From: an uncultured Flavobacteriaceae bacterium
GTDB lineage: Bacteria > Bacteroidota > Bacteroidia > Flavobacteriales > Flavobacteriaceae
Direction of reading: 5' to 3'
DNA: 64,000 nt
Assembly: GCA_943789365.1 (NCBI GenBank)
Contig: CALSTV010000001.1
Span: 1,426,001-1,490,000, forward strand
Within the stretch, counting starts at the first letter, position 1. Every line of letters starts with the position of its first letter. A program made the translations under genes and the position numbers. Below the pieces are notes generated by a model. The model did no database searches. It was not told the DNA's origin and saw only the letters and a program-made list of their open reading frames with translations. Shown here piece by piece: positions 16,856-26,950 of the stretch.

Positions 16856-18517
16856 TCAATCTTCCTGATTAAATTTTTCTTTAAAGGCCATTACTGAGTC
16901 ATTGATTGCATTTTCGGCTTTGGTAAGATCTGTATTAAATTCGGGTGCCAAGCTATTTTTCTCTGGAAACGATTCCATGGCGAGCGTTTGAGTTGGGAAG
17001 GCAAAATGCACTCCTAAGTCTTTCGCTAATTTTAATATTCCAAGATTTAGCGTATGTCTGGAAGCTTGTTCATTACTCCAACCTGGATTTATAAAATAAA
17101 CCACCAATAGTATTTTTAATGAAAAGTCACCTAATTCGACAAATTCTACATTGTAGGTGTCGCTTCGCGCCTCCGGATGTGCTTCTATGAGTTGTCGCAC
17201 TCCTTTTACAAAAGCATCGATTAGTTCTGGCGGTGTATCGTAACGCAGGCCTAAATGTGCTTTGTATCTTCTATTGACAAGCAAGCCTTTATTTTCAATG
17301 ACAATTTCAGAAAGTTTACTATTCGGTATGGTGAATATAGAGGTGTCCGCTGAACGAATTCTACTGGAGCGAAAGCCAACCTCTTCGACGGTTCCTACTA
17401 AGCCTCCTCCATCAATCCAATCGCCAATTTGGAAAGGTTTATCAAAGAAAATCATAAAGGTGCCTATCAGGTTTTTAACGGTGTCTTGAGCTGCTAAAGC
17501 CACCGCAATACCTCCAATAGAAGCTCCTGCCAATACGGTTTTGATATCCGCTCCCAATATGGTAAGCATTTTCAGTATCCCTAAAAAGATCACAAATCCT
17601 CTTAACAACTTTCTTATCACCGGCATCAATTGCTGGTCTAATTTGCTGTTCGATTTTGAGGTAAACGATTTGGAAATGGCAATGGCTACCTGAATTAAAT
17701 TCAATGCTACAAAAATCCATAATACTGTTTGTGCAATACGAATTCCAGAGAATAAGAACAGGTTTACCTTGATATTAAATTCTAACAAAGCCAAATAGTG
17801 TTCAATAAACATAAACACCATTATCAAAGCCAAGGGCCTGGACAATTTCTTTAAGGATTCGTTGAGGGAATAATGCGAATATTTAATCGTTATGCCTTCC
17901 AAACGCTTTAACAACCAAAAGAGCGTCCCTTTTAAGACATAAAACAAACCAATAGAAATCAATAAATAAAGCAGAATGCCAATGTATTGCCATAGTTTTA
18001 ATTCGAAATATTTTTCATGTCCTGCCTCAGGAATCAAGCTTTTCAGATAATCCGCACCTTCAGGGTACATTTCTCGGTACAAACGAACAATCTCTTCATT
18101 GGTCTCTTCACTGTAATACCACCGCCCGTCTGCCTTATTTTTCACTACATATATTTCTGGGACTTCATCTGGGAACAATATATATTTATGCTCGTCTTCA
18201 ATGCCCGAAATTGTATCTAAATAATTGGGGTCTTTCGGCACTTCATCAAAGTCGAATTTTATCCCTTTACCAACCAGAACTTGTTTAATTTTTATAGCTA
18301 TCGCTTCAGCATCCTTCCTTTTCTGACCGTATACCGCATAGGAAGAGCGTGTTACATCATAGTTGTCTTCTTCCAAATAATACAAATGCATATATATGGT
18401 AGAAAAAGGGGATTCTAACTTTACTTTTTCACCAGAAACTTTCTTAGTTTTCTTCTTTGTTCCTTGCCCAATTACAGCAATGGAAATAAAAAACAACAAG
18501 AGACATAATTTTTTCAT
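16856..18517 (-). CDS. MscS-family mechanosensitive ion channel
   Basis: 553 residues with an N-terminal signal peptide (MKKLCLLLFFISIAVIGQG), a periplasmic region of about 150 residues, three or more membrane helices (roughly 175-330) and the MscS core. The pore helix has the Gly/Ala pattern GASIGGIAVALAAQ and then DTVKNLIGTF; the beta domain has GDWIDGGGLVGTVEEVGFRSS and the conserved TIPNSKLSE. Releases solutes under osmotic down-shock, inner membrane. The periplasmic N-terminal domain makes it a larger MscS relative, not the minimal 286-residue form. Between unrelated genes on the same strand. Confidence 0.93.
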   Translation of the reverse strand: MKKLCLLLFFISIAVIGQGTKKKTKKVSGEKVKLESPFSTIYMHLYYLEEDNYDVTRSSYAVYGQKRKDAEAIAIKIKQVLVGKGIKFDFDEVPKDPNYLDTISGIEDEHKYILFPDEVPEIYVVKNKADGRWYYSEETNEEIVRLYREMYPEGADYLKSLIPEAGHEKYFELKLWQYIGILLYLLISIGLFYVLKGTLFWLLKRLEGITIKYSHYSLNESLKKLSRPLALIMVFMFIEHYLALLEFNIKVNLFLFSGIRIAQTVLWIFVALNLIQVAIAISKSFTSKSNSKLDQQLMPVIRKLLRGFVIFLGILKMLTILGADIKTVLAGASIGGIAVALAAQDTVKNLIGTFMIFFDKPFQIGDWIDGGGLVGTVEEVGFRSSRIRSADTSIFTIPNSKLSEIVIENKGLLVNRRYKAHLGLRYDTPPELIDAFVKGVRQLIEAHPEARSDTYNVEFVELGDFSLKILLVVYFINPGWSNEQASRHTLNLGILKLAKDLGVHFAFPTQTLAMESFPEKNSLAPEFNTDLTKAENAINDSVMAFKEKFNQED

Positions 18518-18683
18518 AAACTTGAGAAAATAGGGGGTTCTTAAAATAAGCTTTGATCGATTTCAATAAAATCATGAAATCACAACTTACATCAATTGTA
18601 AATATACCGAATAAATATCATTTGAAAACAGCTTTGAACTAGGAAATAAAAACACCTATTAAGCAAAACTTATACAATAACGA

Positions 18684-20726
18684 CTAGCGTCTTCTTCGTT
18701 TTGGTTTTCTTCTTTTGTTTTGATTATCGTTGTCTTTGTTCGTCTTTTTCCTTTTGTCGAAAACACTTACGAATTCTTTATCTCCATGATTTCGTTTTGC
18801 CTTTGACTTTCCACGTCTACTTCCTTTAGGAACATCTACAGCATCATCATACGTGTTTTTCACTTTAAAGTCTTTCTTATTTTTGGAATATTTGGCATCT
18901 GGCAACAAGCGAGAAATCAAATCTTGTCGTCCAACTTTCGACAAGGTTTTACGTATCCAATCTTGATTTTCTTTTTTATACCAGAAGAAGAAACGGTGTT
19001 GTTCATCTTTTTCTTTTTTTGTTTTAGGAGTTTTCATTTTCTCCAAGGTATAAGGATGATATCCACTATAATAGATAACGGTTGCCACTGTCATGGGCGT
19101 TGGCGTAAAGCCTTGTACCTGCTCTAACTTAAACCCCATATCTTTGGTTTCGGCTGCCAAGTTTGCCATGTCTTCCAATTCACTAGCAGGATGACTCGAA
19201 ATAAAATAAGGAATCAATTGCAAGTTCAATTTTTTTCGCAGATTGATTTTGTCAAAGCGTTTTTTGAATTGATGAAAATTCGAAAAAGAGGGTTTACGCA
19301 TCAATTTCAAAACTGGGTCTGACGTGTGTTCTGGTGCTACTTTCAATCGACCAGATACATGATTGGTAATTACCTCCTCTGTATAAGAATCTAGTTCTTT
19401 TGCATCTGCATTTTTGTTGAATTCAGGTACCAACATATCGTAGCGAATTCCTGAACCGATAAATGATTTTTTAACTTTTGGATGTTTGTCTACCGACTGA
19501 TACAAGTCGGTCATAGCCGCATGTGAAGTATCCAAATTCGAACAAATCACTGGGTTGATACAAGAGGGCGCTACACATTTATCACAAATTTCTTGTACCT
19601 TTCCTTTCATCTGATACATATTTGCGGAAGGCCCACCAATATCGGACAAGTAACCTTTAAAATCTGGCATATTGGCTACCTTATCAACTTCTTTTAATAT
19701 GGATTCTTTACTTCTACTGGCAATAAATTTACCTTGATGTGCTGATATGGTACAAAAACTACAGCCACCAAAACACCCTCTATGTGTATTGATGGAAAAT
19801 TTAATCATTTCAAAAGCGGGAATCGGACCACGCTTGTTATATTTTGGATGTGGTAAACGCGTATAAGGCAAATCGAAGGCAGCATCAATTTCCTTTTCCA
19901 TCATGGTTGGATAGGGCGGATTGATAATTAAAGTTTGCTCTCCTGCATCTTGTAAGATACGTGCACCAAATGTTTTGTTCGATTCTTGCTCTATGGTTTT
20001 AAAATTGGCTGCAAAGGTCTTTTTATCTTTTAAACAAGCCTCGTGAGAACTCAATATTTTGTCTTTCCAGTTTTTATTGACTGGCAAATTATCTGATTTC
20101 GGACGGGCTATTGATGTTTGTTTGACCGTTGTAAGAGATTCGAACGGCACTCCTTTCTGCATTAATGTGACGATTTCCTTTAGAGGCTGCTCTCCCATTC
20201 CATACACCAACATATCGGCTCCGGACTCTATCAACATGGAAGGTTTTAGTGCATCCGACCAATAGTCATAGTGTGTTACTCTTCGCAGCGAGGCTTCAAT
20301 CCCTCCTACTAACACTGGAACATCCGGGAATTTTTCTTTCAGAATTTTTGAGTAAACGGTGGCTGCATAATCGGGTCGAAACCCCTTGTCTCCGTTTGGT
20401 GTATAGGCGTCCTTATCACGCTGTCTTTTGCTAGCTGTATAATTGCTTACCATGGAATCCATCACTCCTGAGGTAACTCCAAAAAACAAACGTGGTTTCC
20501 CTAACTTTGTAAAGTCCTGCAAATTATCATGTACAGATGGTTGTGGAATAATGGCTACTTTTAATCCATAACTTTCCAACAATCGTCCAATCACGGCTGG
20601 TCCAAAAGAAGGGTGGTCTACATAGGCATCTCCACTAAAGAGAATAACATCCAACGCTTCCCATCCTCGTAATTTCACCTCTTTGTTTGTGGTAGGCAAC
20701 CAATCTGACAGTCTCAATTCTTGCAT
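18684..20726 (-). CDS. ygiQ: YgiQ-family radical SAM protein
   Basis: 680 residues. The N-terminal part (DVILFSGDAYVDHPSFG) is the DUF3362-associated domain of the YgiQ/UPF0313 family. The radical SAM cluster motif is GCFGGCSFCTISAHQG (Cys-x3-Cys-x2-Cys) at about residue 336, with SAM-binding segments later (DIGGPSANMY, GLKVAPEHTS-like LKVAPEHTSDP). A second Cys group CDKCVAPSCINPVIC follows. The C-terminus is a Lys/Arg-rich tail. Length is typical. Function of the family is unknown. The heptamer repeat tract begins only about 30 bases upstream of its ATG. Confidence 0.95.
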   Translation of the reverse strand: MQELRLSDWLPTTNKEVKLRGWEALDVILFSGDAYVDHPSFGPAVIGRLLESYGLKVAIIPQPSVHDNLQDFTKLGKPRLFFGVTSGVMDSMVSNYTASKRQRDKDAYTPNGDKGFRPDYAATVYSKILKEKFPDVPVLVGGIEASLRRVTHYDYWSDALKPSMLIESGADMLVYGMGEQPLKEIVTLMQKGVPFESLTTVKQTSIARPKSDNLPVNKNWKDKILSSHEACLKDKKTFAANFKTIEQESNKTFGARILQDAGEQTLIINPPYPTMMEKEIDAAFDLPYTRLPHPKYNKRGPIPAFEMIKFSINTHRGCFGGCSFCTISAHQGKFIASRSKESILKEVDKVANMPDFKGYLSDIGGPSANMYQMKGKVQEICDKCVAPSCINPVICSNLDTSHAAMTDLYQSVDKHPKVKKSFIGSGIRYDMLVPEFNKNADAKELDSYTEEVITNHVSGRLKVAPEHTSDPVLKLMRKPSFSNFHQFKKRFDKINLRKKLNLQLIPYFISSHPASELEDMANLAAETKDMGFKLEQVQGFTPTPMTVATVIYYSGYHPYTLEKMKTPKTKKEKDEQHRFFFWYKKENQDWIRKTLSKVGRQDLISRLLPDAKYSKNKKDFKVKNTYDDAVDVPKGSRRGKSKAKRNHGDKEFVSVFDKRKKTNKDNDNQNKRRKPKRRRR

Positions 20727-20754
20727 GCGGCAAAGATACGATAATAAAAAATGA

Positions 20755-20977
20755 ATTGTTGATTGTTGGTTGATTGTTGGTTGGTGGTTGGTGGTTGTTG
20801 GTTGTTGGTTGCTGGAAGCTGGTGGCTGGTTGCTGGTGGCTGTTGGCTGGTGGCTGGTTGCTGGTGGCTGGCAGCTTGTGGCTGGTTGGTGGTTGGTGGT
20901 TGGTGGAAGCTGGTGGCTGGTGGCTGGTGGCTGGTGGCTGGTGGCTGGTTGCTGGTGGCTGGTTGCTGGTTGCTGGT
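20755..20977. repeat. degenerate heptanucleotide tandem repeat (YTGGTKG)n
   Basis: About 220 bases built almost wholly of 7-base units such as CTGGTGG, CTGGTTG, TTGGTGG and TTGGTTG on the plus strand (CCACCAG-type on the coding strand of both flanking genes). It fills the gap between ygiQ and the AlkC-like gene. It is open in several frames on both strands (low-complexity Pro-Ala-Thr-Ser-His-Gln or Trp-Leu-Val-Ala peptides) but is not credible as a gene. Regular GG pairs could form two-tier quadruplexes. Confidence 0.9.
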
Positions 20978-21023
20978 ATCAAAACTAAGCACTAAAAACG
21001 CAACACTAAATCCCAATTCAACA

Positions 21024-21872
21024 CTATACCGCTTTTTTTCTAACTGCAATCGCCTTTTCGTTCCCTTTCTTTGCAGGGTTTCTCAAGGCATGCCGTATCA
21101 CCCATTTGAGTTCTTTGGAAGCGTCTTTTAACCAACTTTCACATAATTCTAATGCCAATTCGATATGATCTTTGGCAATGTCTCCTACATGATTGGCGAC
21201 ACTTCTTCGCACATACAAATCGGGATCGTTTTTGAGTTCTTCCAGTATTTTTAAAGAAGGAGTCGGGTCTTTTACAAAGGCATCTATTTTGGTAGCCCAT
21301 GGTAAACGTGGCCGCGTGCCTTCAGAACATAACCTACGTACATGCGGGTTTGGATCTTTCATCCAACTATACAAGACTTCCATGGTTCGTTCTTGTTGAT
21401 CTACAATAAAACTCCGAATGGAAAACTCACAGGTAAAACGTTTTGTAAATTCATACTGCGCCTGCATGGATATTTCAAAGGGATCTTCTCCATTATTGTG
21501 AGCACTGTCTAAGCCATATTTGGAAATGAAATTGCAATGCGGCATATAAAACATGGGGGCCAATCCATTTCCTTCCGTAGCTTCTAAGGGTGGTGTTAAA
21601 GATTTTAGCAGGATTGCAATCGCATTACTATACCTTTTAGGTAAATAATTGCTAAGCACATCTGCAATGTGTTTCCCTCTTTCTGTAAGCGTTAAAGGGT
21701 CTATTTCCTCCATACAATCTTTTACAAAATTTGATTTTTGAAATGAGGGATGCACGAGCTGAAGGTTGATTGCTAATTGATGAACTACCTCTTTATCGAG
21801 CACCAATTTCAACGGTACTCCTTTTTGGATGGAACTGGCTGCCTTCGGTATCTTTAAGTCTAAATGTGTCAT
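21024..21872 (-). CDS. HEAT-repeat DNA alkylation repair protein (AlkC-like)
   Basis: 282 residues from the ATG at 21872. An earlier in-frame ATG at 21899 lies upstream of a TATCTTTA promoter-like element, so the shorter form is preferred. The protein is all-helical: AlkC/AlkD-like HEAT repeats are visible in WMKDPNPHVRRLCSEGTRPRLPW and LKNDPDLYVRRSVANHVGD. Members excise alkylated bases or bind DNA. It carries the SEGTRPRLPW motif shared by the AlkC type. Alone on the minus strand, separated from ygiQ by the heptamer tract. Confidence 0.85.
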   Translation of the reverse strand: MTHLDLKIPKAASSIQKGVPLKLVLDKEVVHQLAINLQLVHPSFQKSNFVKDCMEEIDPLTLTERGKHIADVLSNYLPKRYSNAIAILLKSLTPPLEATEGNGLAPMFYMPHCNFISKYGLDSAHNNGEDPFEISMQAQYEFTKRFTCEFSIRSFIVDQQERTMEVLYSWMKDPNPHVRRLCSEGTRPRLPWATKIDAFVKDPTPSLKILEELKNDPDLYVRRSVANHVGDIAKDHIELALELCESWLKDASKELKWVIRHALRNPAKKGNEKAIAVRKKAV

Positions 21873-21988
21873 AAGATTTAAAGATACAAAACCTAGCACT
21901 TTTTATTCTACTTAGAATACCGTATTTTTACAAGACTACCTCAAATTCGCTAAAAAAACACTACAATTAAACACTAAAACCTGACTCT

Positions 21989-22453
21989 ATGGGCTTTTAC
22001 CAGTTCAAAAGAACACAATATTTAGAGTGCCCAACATCCGAATTGTGGGCCTTTATTTCAAATCCCACAAATCTTAAGAAAATTACACCTAAAGAAATGG
22101 GCTTTGATATTACTTCAGGGGAAATTCCTGAAAAAATGTACAGAGGTATGATAATAAGCTACACGGTAGCTCCACTGCTAGGGATAAAAACTACTTGGGT
22201 GACGGAGATTACGCAACTAGAGGAAAATCGGTATTTTATAGATGAGCAGCGAATGGGCCCTTATAAAATATGGCACCACCAACATTTTATAGAACCTTCG
22301 GGGACAGGAACTCTTATGACAGATATCATCAGTTACCAACCTCCATTTGGATTCTTAGGTGCACTTGCCAATCGTATTATTATCAAAAGGAAACTCAATC
22401 AAATCTTTGATTACAGAGCAAAAGTATTGACCACACGCTACCCGAATTCATAA
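21989..22453 (+). CDS. SRPBCC-family (START-like) protein
   Basis: 154 residues. Pattern of the SRPBCC helix-grip fold: first strand FKRTQYLECPTSELWAFISNPTNLKKITP, middle strands with WVTEITQLEENRYFIDEQ and a C-terminal helix ANRIIIKRKLNQIFDYRAKVL that closes the hydrophobic cavity. Such proteins bind lipids, polyketides or other hydrophobic ligands; substrate unknown. The DUF1624 membrane gene starts 17 bases later, so the two form an operon, possibly in membrane lipid or envelope modification (inference). Confidence 0.88.
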   Translation: MGFYQFKRTQYLECPTSELWAFISNPTNLKKITPKEMGFDITSGEIPEKMYRGMIISYTVAPLLGIKTTWVTEITQLEENRYFIDEQRMGPYKIWHHQHFIEPSGTGTLMTDIISYQPPFGFLGALANRIIIKRKLNQIFDYRAKVLTTRYPNS

Positions 22454-22470
22454 CCCATAAATCTCAAAAA

Positions 22471-23658
22471 ATGCAAACCGCACAGAAACGAATCGAATCG
22501 TTAGACATCTTAAGAGGACTTGTGATGTTACTCATGGCACTAGACCACGTTCGAGATTACACTCACATAGGCTATTGGTACGGCAACCCTACCGATTTAG
22601 AAACTACCACAGGTTTTTTGTTCTTTACACGTTGGATAACCCATTTTTGCGCACCTGTTTTTGTGTTTTTGGCCGGAACATCGGCTTTTTTATTTGGCAG
22701 CAAACAACTGAATACACGAGCACTATCAACTTTTCTATGGACGCGTGGACTATGGCTTATTTTTATTGAATTGACGGTTGTAAATTTTGCTTGGACCTTC
22801 GATCCCAAGCTCGAAATTCATATTTTTCAGGTGATTTGGGCTATTGGAGTTTGCATGGTGCTGTTAGGATTCTTGGTATATCTTCCAAAAAAACTACTTT
22901 TAATTATAGGTCTCGCCATCTTATTTGGGCATAATCTATTGGACACCATTGTCATGGAAGGCAATGATTCGTTGTCAGTAGTTTGGTATTTTATTCATCA
23001 ACAACAGACGGTAACGCTTCAAGACGGGGCTGGTTCTTTGTTTATTGGATACCCTGTTTTACCTTGGTTAGGCATTATGATACTGGGGTATTGTTTTGGT
23101 TATTTTTACAAAAGAGAAACGGCTGCTGAAATTAGAAAAAAATGGTTACTTCGTTTTGGCTTTGGGTCGGTTCTCTTATTTATACTTGTGCGGTATTTCA
23201 ATAGTTATGGCGATTTAGCGCCATGGAGTACTCAAAAATCAATTGGTTTTAGTGTGATGTCGTTTCTAAACACCACAAAATACCCTCCTTCCCTACTCTA
23301 TACATTGATGACTGTTGGCCCTGCTCTGTTATTTTTATATATCATTGAACCTGTTAAAAATGTCTTTACAAAGTTTTTAACGGTGATAGGTAGGGTTCCT
23401 TTTTTCTATTATATATTGCACTTATACCTTGCACATATCCTAGGTTTTATCGGGCTAACACTACTCGGAGGAAATTGGAAAGAATTGATTTTCACAAACG
23501 AACGCCTCAACAGTGGTTTTTTAAGCGATAAGGGATTTGATTTATGGGTTAGCTATGCGGTATGGATATTTGTAGTTATGCTTCTATACCCTTTATGCAA
23601 GCGATTTATGTACTATAAAGCCAACAATAAAAACAAATGGTGGTTGCGCTACTTATAA
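22471..23658 (+). CDS. DUF1624 / heparan-alpha-glucosaminide acetyltransferase-like membrane protein
   Basis: 395 residues with about ten hydrophobic helices. The N-terminus ESLDILRGLVMLLMALDHVRD is the hallmark of the DUF1624/acyltransferase-3-like clan: RG(L/I) before a helix and MALDH, whose His is the likely acyl-transfer residue. FFTRWITHFCAPVFVFLAG follows. Predicted to move acyl groups across the inner membrane onto an envelope sugar (inference from family). Co-directional with the SRPBCC gene, convergent with the secreted protein gene after it. Confidence 0.85.
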   Translation: MQTAQKRIESLDILRGLVMLLMALDHVRDYTHIGYWYGNPTDLETTTGFLFFTRWITHFCAPVFVFLAGTSAFLFGSKQLNTRALSTFLWTRGLWLIFIELTVVNFAWTFDPKLEIHIFQVIWAIGVCMVLLGFLVYLPKKLLLIIGLAILFGHNLLDTIVMEGNDSLSVVWYFIHQQQTVTLQDGAGSLFIGYPVLPWLGIMILGYCFGYFYKRETAAEIRKKWLLRFGFGSVLLFILVRYFNSYGDLAPWSTQKSIGFSVMSFLNTTKYPPSLLYTLMTVGPALLFLYIIEPVKNVFTKFLTVIGRVPFFYYILHLYLAHILGFIGLTLLGGNWKELIFTNERLNSGFLSDKGFDLWVSYAVWIFVVMLLYPLCKRFMYYKANNKNKWWLRYL

Positions 23659-23702
23659 AACAGGCAACCATTCATTTGTCTAAATAGGTTCTGATTCCGA
23701 AA

Positions 23703-24719
23703 TCAATTGTTATAGGCAGACAAGATAAGCCAACGAGAACCATCGCTAATAATAGTGACCGCTTCAAAATCGCTGTCCATATCATAGGAACCCGAATTGT
23801 CTATATTGTCCAAATATTCTCCAGAAGCAGGCTTTAAACTCAAGATATTACCGGTGTAAACATTTCCATCTGCATTTCGTTTTATTTGAAACTTTATGCC
23901 ATCATAATCGGCTGCAGCCGGTAGGGTTATGGTATAGTCATCATCGTTACTATCAAAATTTACAGTTACCAACCCTTTGTCTCCGCTCAATGTTATCGAT
24001 TGATCCACTACATATCGTGATAATTCATCTTCAATAGATAAAATCCACCATTGTGTCCCGTCTGATACAATTTCACATACACCCAAAGTTTCTTTAATTT
24101 TGTACTCATCGTCTTCATCTATCAGATCACTTCCTGAGGCTTTCAATATCACCTCTCCTTTTTTTCCGGCATCGGCATCTCTCTTAAAGCGATATTGTCT
24201 TCCTTTACAGGTATTCGCCAAGGGTAAATTTAAATCTACCTTGTTGTCTCCTTGAATATTCACAATAACTGTATGGTCATCTTGACGTAAATCATCAGTA
24301 GTATCTGCGCCATCCGGCACCACAAGAGTTCTTATTCTGGTCGCAATACTCCCATGTAAATGAATCGAGCTTGTCAATGGCAGCTCGTCATACGTTTCTG
24401 TATCCGACAAAATATTAAAGCCAATTCTACCTGTTGCGCCATCTATATACAAAAAATCATACTGCGTATCGTCTCCTCCCTGATAAGGTGTAAATGCTCC
24501 ATCTCTGATAAAAAGATTTTGTTTATCCAAATACCAATTCACTTCACCGTCTTCGGTAATCATTAATTTCAGACTGTTGGATTCCTCGGTATTGGCTACC
24601 AAAAACTTACCATCAGTTCCCATGGTATTTCGAATGGTGGTTGCTTCTAAGTCAATATCTTGGGCATGTGTGTATACTGCACTACACAGCATTACAAATA
24701 AAGCGTACTGTTTTTTCAT
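23703..24719 (-). CDS. secreted protein with internal duplication
   Basis: 338 residues with signal peptide (MKKQYALFVMLCSAVYTHAQ). Residues 20-130 are beta-rich and Asp/Thr-rich. After that, two related blocks of roughly 90 residues follow: the first ends in EIVSDGTQWWILS, the second ends in TIISDGSRWLILS, both containing a (Y/F)(R/Q)(F/I)KR(D/N)AD segment. This suggests a tandem beta domain like those at the ends of phage-tail or adhesin proteins. No sorting domain is seen. The ATG is 12 bases after the stop of the upstream T9SS gene, so they share a transcript. Function not recognised. Confidence 0.75.
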   Translation of the reverse strand: MKKQYALFVMLCSAVYTHAQDIDLEATTIRNTMGTDGKFLVANTEESNSLKLMITEDGEVNWYLDKQNLFIRDGAFTPYQGGDDTQYDFLYIDGATGRIGFNILSDTETYDELPLTSSIHLHGSIATRIRTLVVPDGADTTDDLRQDDHTVIVNIQGDNKVDLNLPLANTCKGRQYRFKRDADAGKKGEVILKASGSDLIDEDDEYKIKETLGVCEIVSDGTQWWILSIEDELSRYVVDQSITLSGDKGLVTVNFDSNDDDYTITLPAAADYDGIKFQIKRNADGNVYTGNILSLKPASGEYLDNIDNSGSYDMDSDFEAVTIISDGSRWLILSAYNN

Positions 24720-24731
24720 AAAGCGAGGGAT

Positions 24732-25438
24732 TTAATGTTTTACAATTTTATAGGTTTTAGAAACTCCTGTTTCTGAATTCGTAAGTTTGAGGATATATAT
24801 AGCTTGTGGCAAGTTTGAAATATCTACCGTTTCCAGCGCTGTTTCCAACAGCTTTTCTCCGAGTACACTGTACACTTCTTTATGTACAGCTCCTGTAGTA
24901 CTTAGGTGAATTTTTCCTTTTGTTGGATTCGGATACATTTCGAGCAGTCCTAATTCGGCATCTAGTGCCTCTAAGGAAACCTGTGTCTCCGCAGCGGTTA
25001 CTCCTTGAAAGGTAACGGACTCGAGTTGTCGAAAACCATGGTGAGGGTATTATTTACCTCATCACGGGTTGTGGATTCATAGGGTTGCCAATCTCCTGAT
25101 CCGTCTTTTAATTCCAAAATAAGACCCGACTCATCCAATCCGTTTAAATCGGCATCGTCATAATTTAAAACAATGGTACCTTTATACCCTGTCATCAAAC
25201 TGTTATCAAAAACAAATGAGATTCCTGAATAGCCACCAAAATCTATTGGAGTGGAAGAATTTGTGATGGAATAAGGACCTGTCAATTCAAAATCCGCAAC
25301 AGCTGTATTCAACTCCAAACCTACCACATTCAACTTGGTGCCAATACCTAGGGTTATAGATGCCCCAGAATCAATGTCTAATTCTTGTGCTTGCATAGCA
25401 ACAGAAAGCAGCAAAACAAGTATAATTATCTTTTTCAT
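24732..25438 (-). pseudogene. T9SS-sorted secreted protein split by a frameshift
   Basis: ATG at 25438 opens a protein with signal peptide (MKKIIILVLLLSVAMQAQ) and a beta-rich domain, which stops at 24998 after FDNSSPLPFKE. Another frame, readable from about 25016, continues with VTFQGVTAAETQVSLEA and then a complete T9SS type A sorting domain: EMYPNPTKGKIHLSTT to KTYKIVKH, ending at 24732. Joining the two with a one-base shift near 25010 gives a sensible protein of about 230 residues. Either a real inactivating frameshift or a sequence error. Same operon as the following secreted protein. Confidence 0.8.
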
Positions 25439-25559
25439 CTCTGTAAGTTTAGGTAGTATCATCCTCAAGATAAAAAAAAACGAACACTTAAATCCACTCA
25501 CGTAAATCCCTAAACATTATTTTACAACAAGTTAACAGAATAATAAAGTTACTTCAAGG

Positions 25560-26924
25560 CTATACAACAGAAGAAAAAAGTTGTGTTGTAGGTTTATTTT
25601 TTTGCAAACGAAGATCAAAGGCCATACAGATATTTCGCACAAAAGGTCTCGCTACTTCCGGTACTTTTAGATCTGTGTCTGAAATATGCACCAAGCCGTC
25701 TTTTTCCAACTCTTCTAAACGTGTTAAGGAAGCTGGTAATTCAGGAAATTGAAGCGCATCATCTTCCCAAGAGGTTTCAAAATGACACATGATGTTTAAT
25801 ATATGCTTGCGAATTACCAAATCTTCTGATGAGAGTTCATGTCCTCTAAGCAGTGGAAACTTTCCTTCTCCAACTAAAGATTGATATTCTTTTACTGTTT
25901 TCACATTTTGTGCAAAGGCATACCATGAATCGGCGATTGATGACATTCCCAAGCCCACCATTAACTGTGTTTTATTGGCTGAATACCCCATAAAATTACG
26001 ATGTAGGGTCTTATGAACCGTCGCCTTGTATAAGCTATCTGTTCTCAAAGCAAAATGATCCATACCAATTTCTATATATCCACAATCTTCTAGAAGTTGT
26101 TTACCTGTTTCATACAGAGCTCTCTTCGTTTCATTACTCGGCAAGTCTTTTTCTTGAAAACCACGTTGCCCAACACCTTTTACCCAAGGTACATGCGCAT
26201 AACTGTAAAAGGCAATCCGATCGGGACGCAATTCGTTCGTCTTTTCAATGGTAAATAACACATCTTCTAAGGATTGAAACGGCAAACCAAATACGAGGTC
26301 ATGACTTATGGATGTATACCCAATTTCTCTCGCCCATTTCGTAACATTCGCCACATTTTCACGAGGCTGCAACCTATGAATTGCTTTTTGAACTTTGGTG
26401 TTGTAATCTTGTACTCCATAACTCACCCTTCTAAAACCTGCGTCGTAAAGGGTTTGTAAATGTTCTCTAGTGGTATTGTTTGGATGTCCTTCAAAACTAA
26501 ATTCGTGCTGAGGATGTTTGGTAGCCGACTCAAAAATTCCATCCATCAAACGCTGTAAGTTATTGGCTGAAAAAAAAGTAGGCGTTCCTCCACCAAGATG
26601 TAATTCTCTTATTTGTGGCGTTTTGCCAAAATGAGAGACATACAATTGCCATTCTTTAATTACGGAATCTATATAATCATCCTCCACATCATGTCGTTTG
26701 GTAATATGTTTGTGGCAGGCACAAAAAGTACACAAACTCTCACAAAAAGGAAGATGTATATACACACTGACTCCTTCGCTATCATTGGACTCATCAAATG
26801 ATATTTTGGCACTTTGCAGCCAGTTTTCTTTCGAAATCCCCTCTGAATTCCAGAAAGGAACGGTCGGATAACTGGTGTATCGAGGTCCCGGAATATTGTA
26901 TTTTCGTATGAGTTGGGTTTCCAT
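25560..26924 (-). CDS. hemN: oxygen-independent coproporphyrinogen III dehydrogenase
   Basis: Radical SAM enzyme of heme synthesis that converts coproporphyrinogen III to protoporphyrinogen IX without oxygen. The 454 residues start with RKYNIPGPRYTSYPTVPFW, typical of true HemN, and carry YIHLPFCESLCTFCACHKH with the C-x3-C-x2-C-x-C cluster. GGGTPTF (SAM binding) and the C-terminal HemN domain are also present. The -7 element TACTTTTG lies 19 bases upstream on the minus strand. Single gene. Useful beside a cluster rich in hemes, but no operon link. Confidence 0.96.
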   Translation of the reverse strand: METQLIRKYNIPGPRYTSYPTVPFWNSEGISKENWLQSAKISFDESNDSEGVSVYIHLPFCESLCTFCACHKHITKRHDVEDDYIDSVIKEWQLYVSHFGKTPQIRELHLGGGTPTFFSANNLQRLMDGIFESATKHPQHEFSFEGHPNNTTREHLQTLYDAGFRRVSYGVQDYNTKVQKAIHRLQPRENVANVTKWAREIGYTSISHDLVFGLPFQSLEDVLFTIEKTNELRPDRIAFYSYAHVPWVKGVGQRGFQEKDLPSNETKRALYETGKQLLEDCGYIEIGMDHFALRTDSLYKATVHKTLHRNFMGYSANKTQLMVGLGMSSIADSWYAFAQNVKTVKEYQSLVGEGKFPLLRGHELSSEDLVIRKHILNIMCHFETSWEDDALQFPELPASLTRLEELEKDGLVHISDTDLKVPEVARPFVRNICMAFDLRLQKNKPTTQLFSSVV

Positions 26925-26942
26925 AAACAGTGTTTAAAAGTA

Positions 26943-26950
26943 CAAAAGTA
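26943..26950 (-). promoter_or_regulatory. -7 promoter element of hemN
   Basis: TACTTTTG on the minus strand, 18 bases before the hemN ATG. Confidence 0.5.

Noticed and set aside
20635-21131. Several overlapping long frames on both strands across the GT-rich tract
   Set aside because: They are low-complexity translations of the heptamer repeat (for example Pro-Ala-Thr-Ser-His-Gln), open only because the repeat lacks stop codons; no start context or domain.
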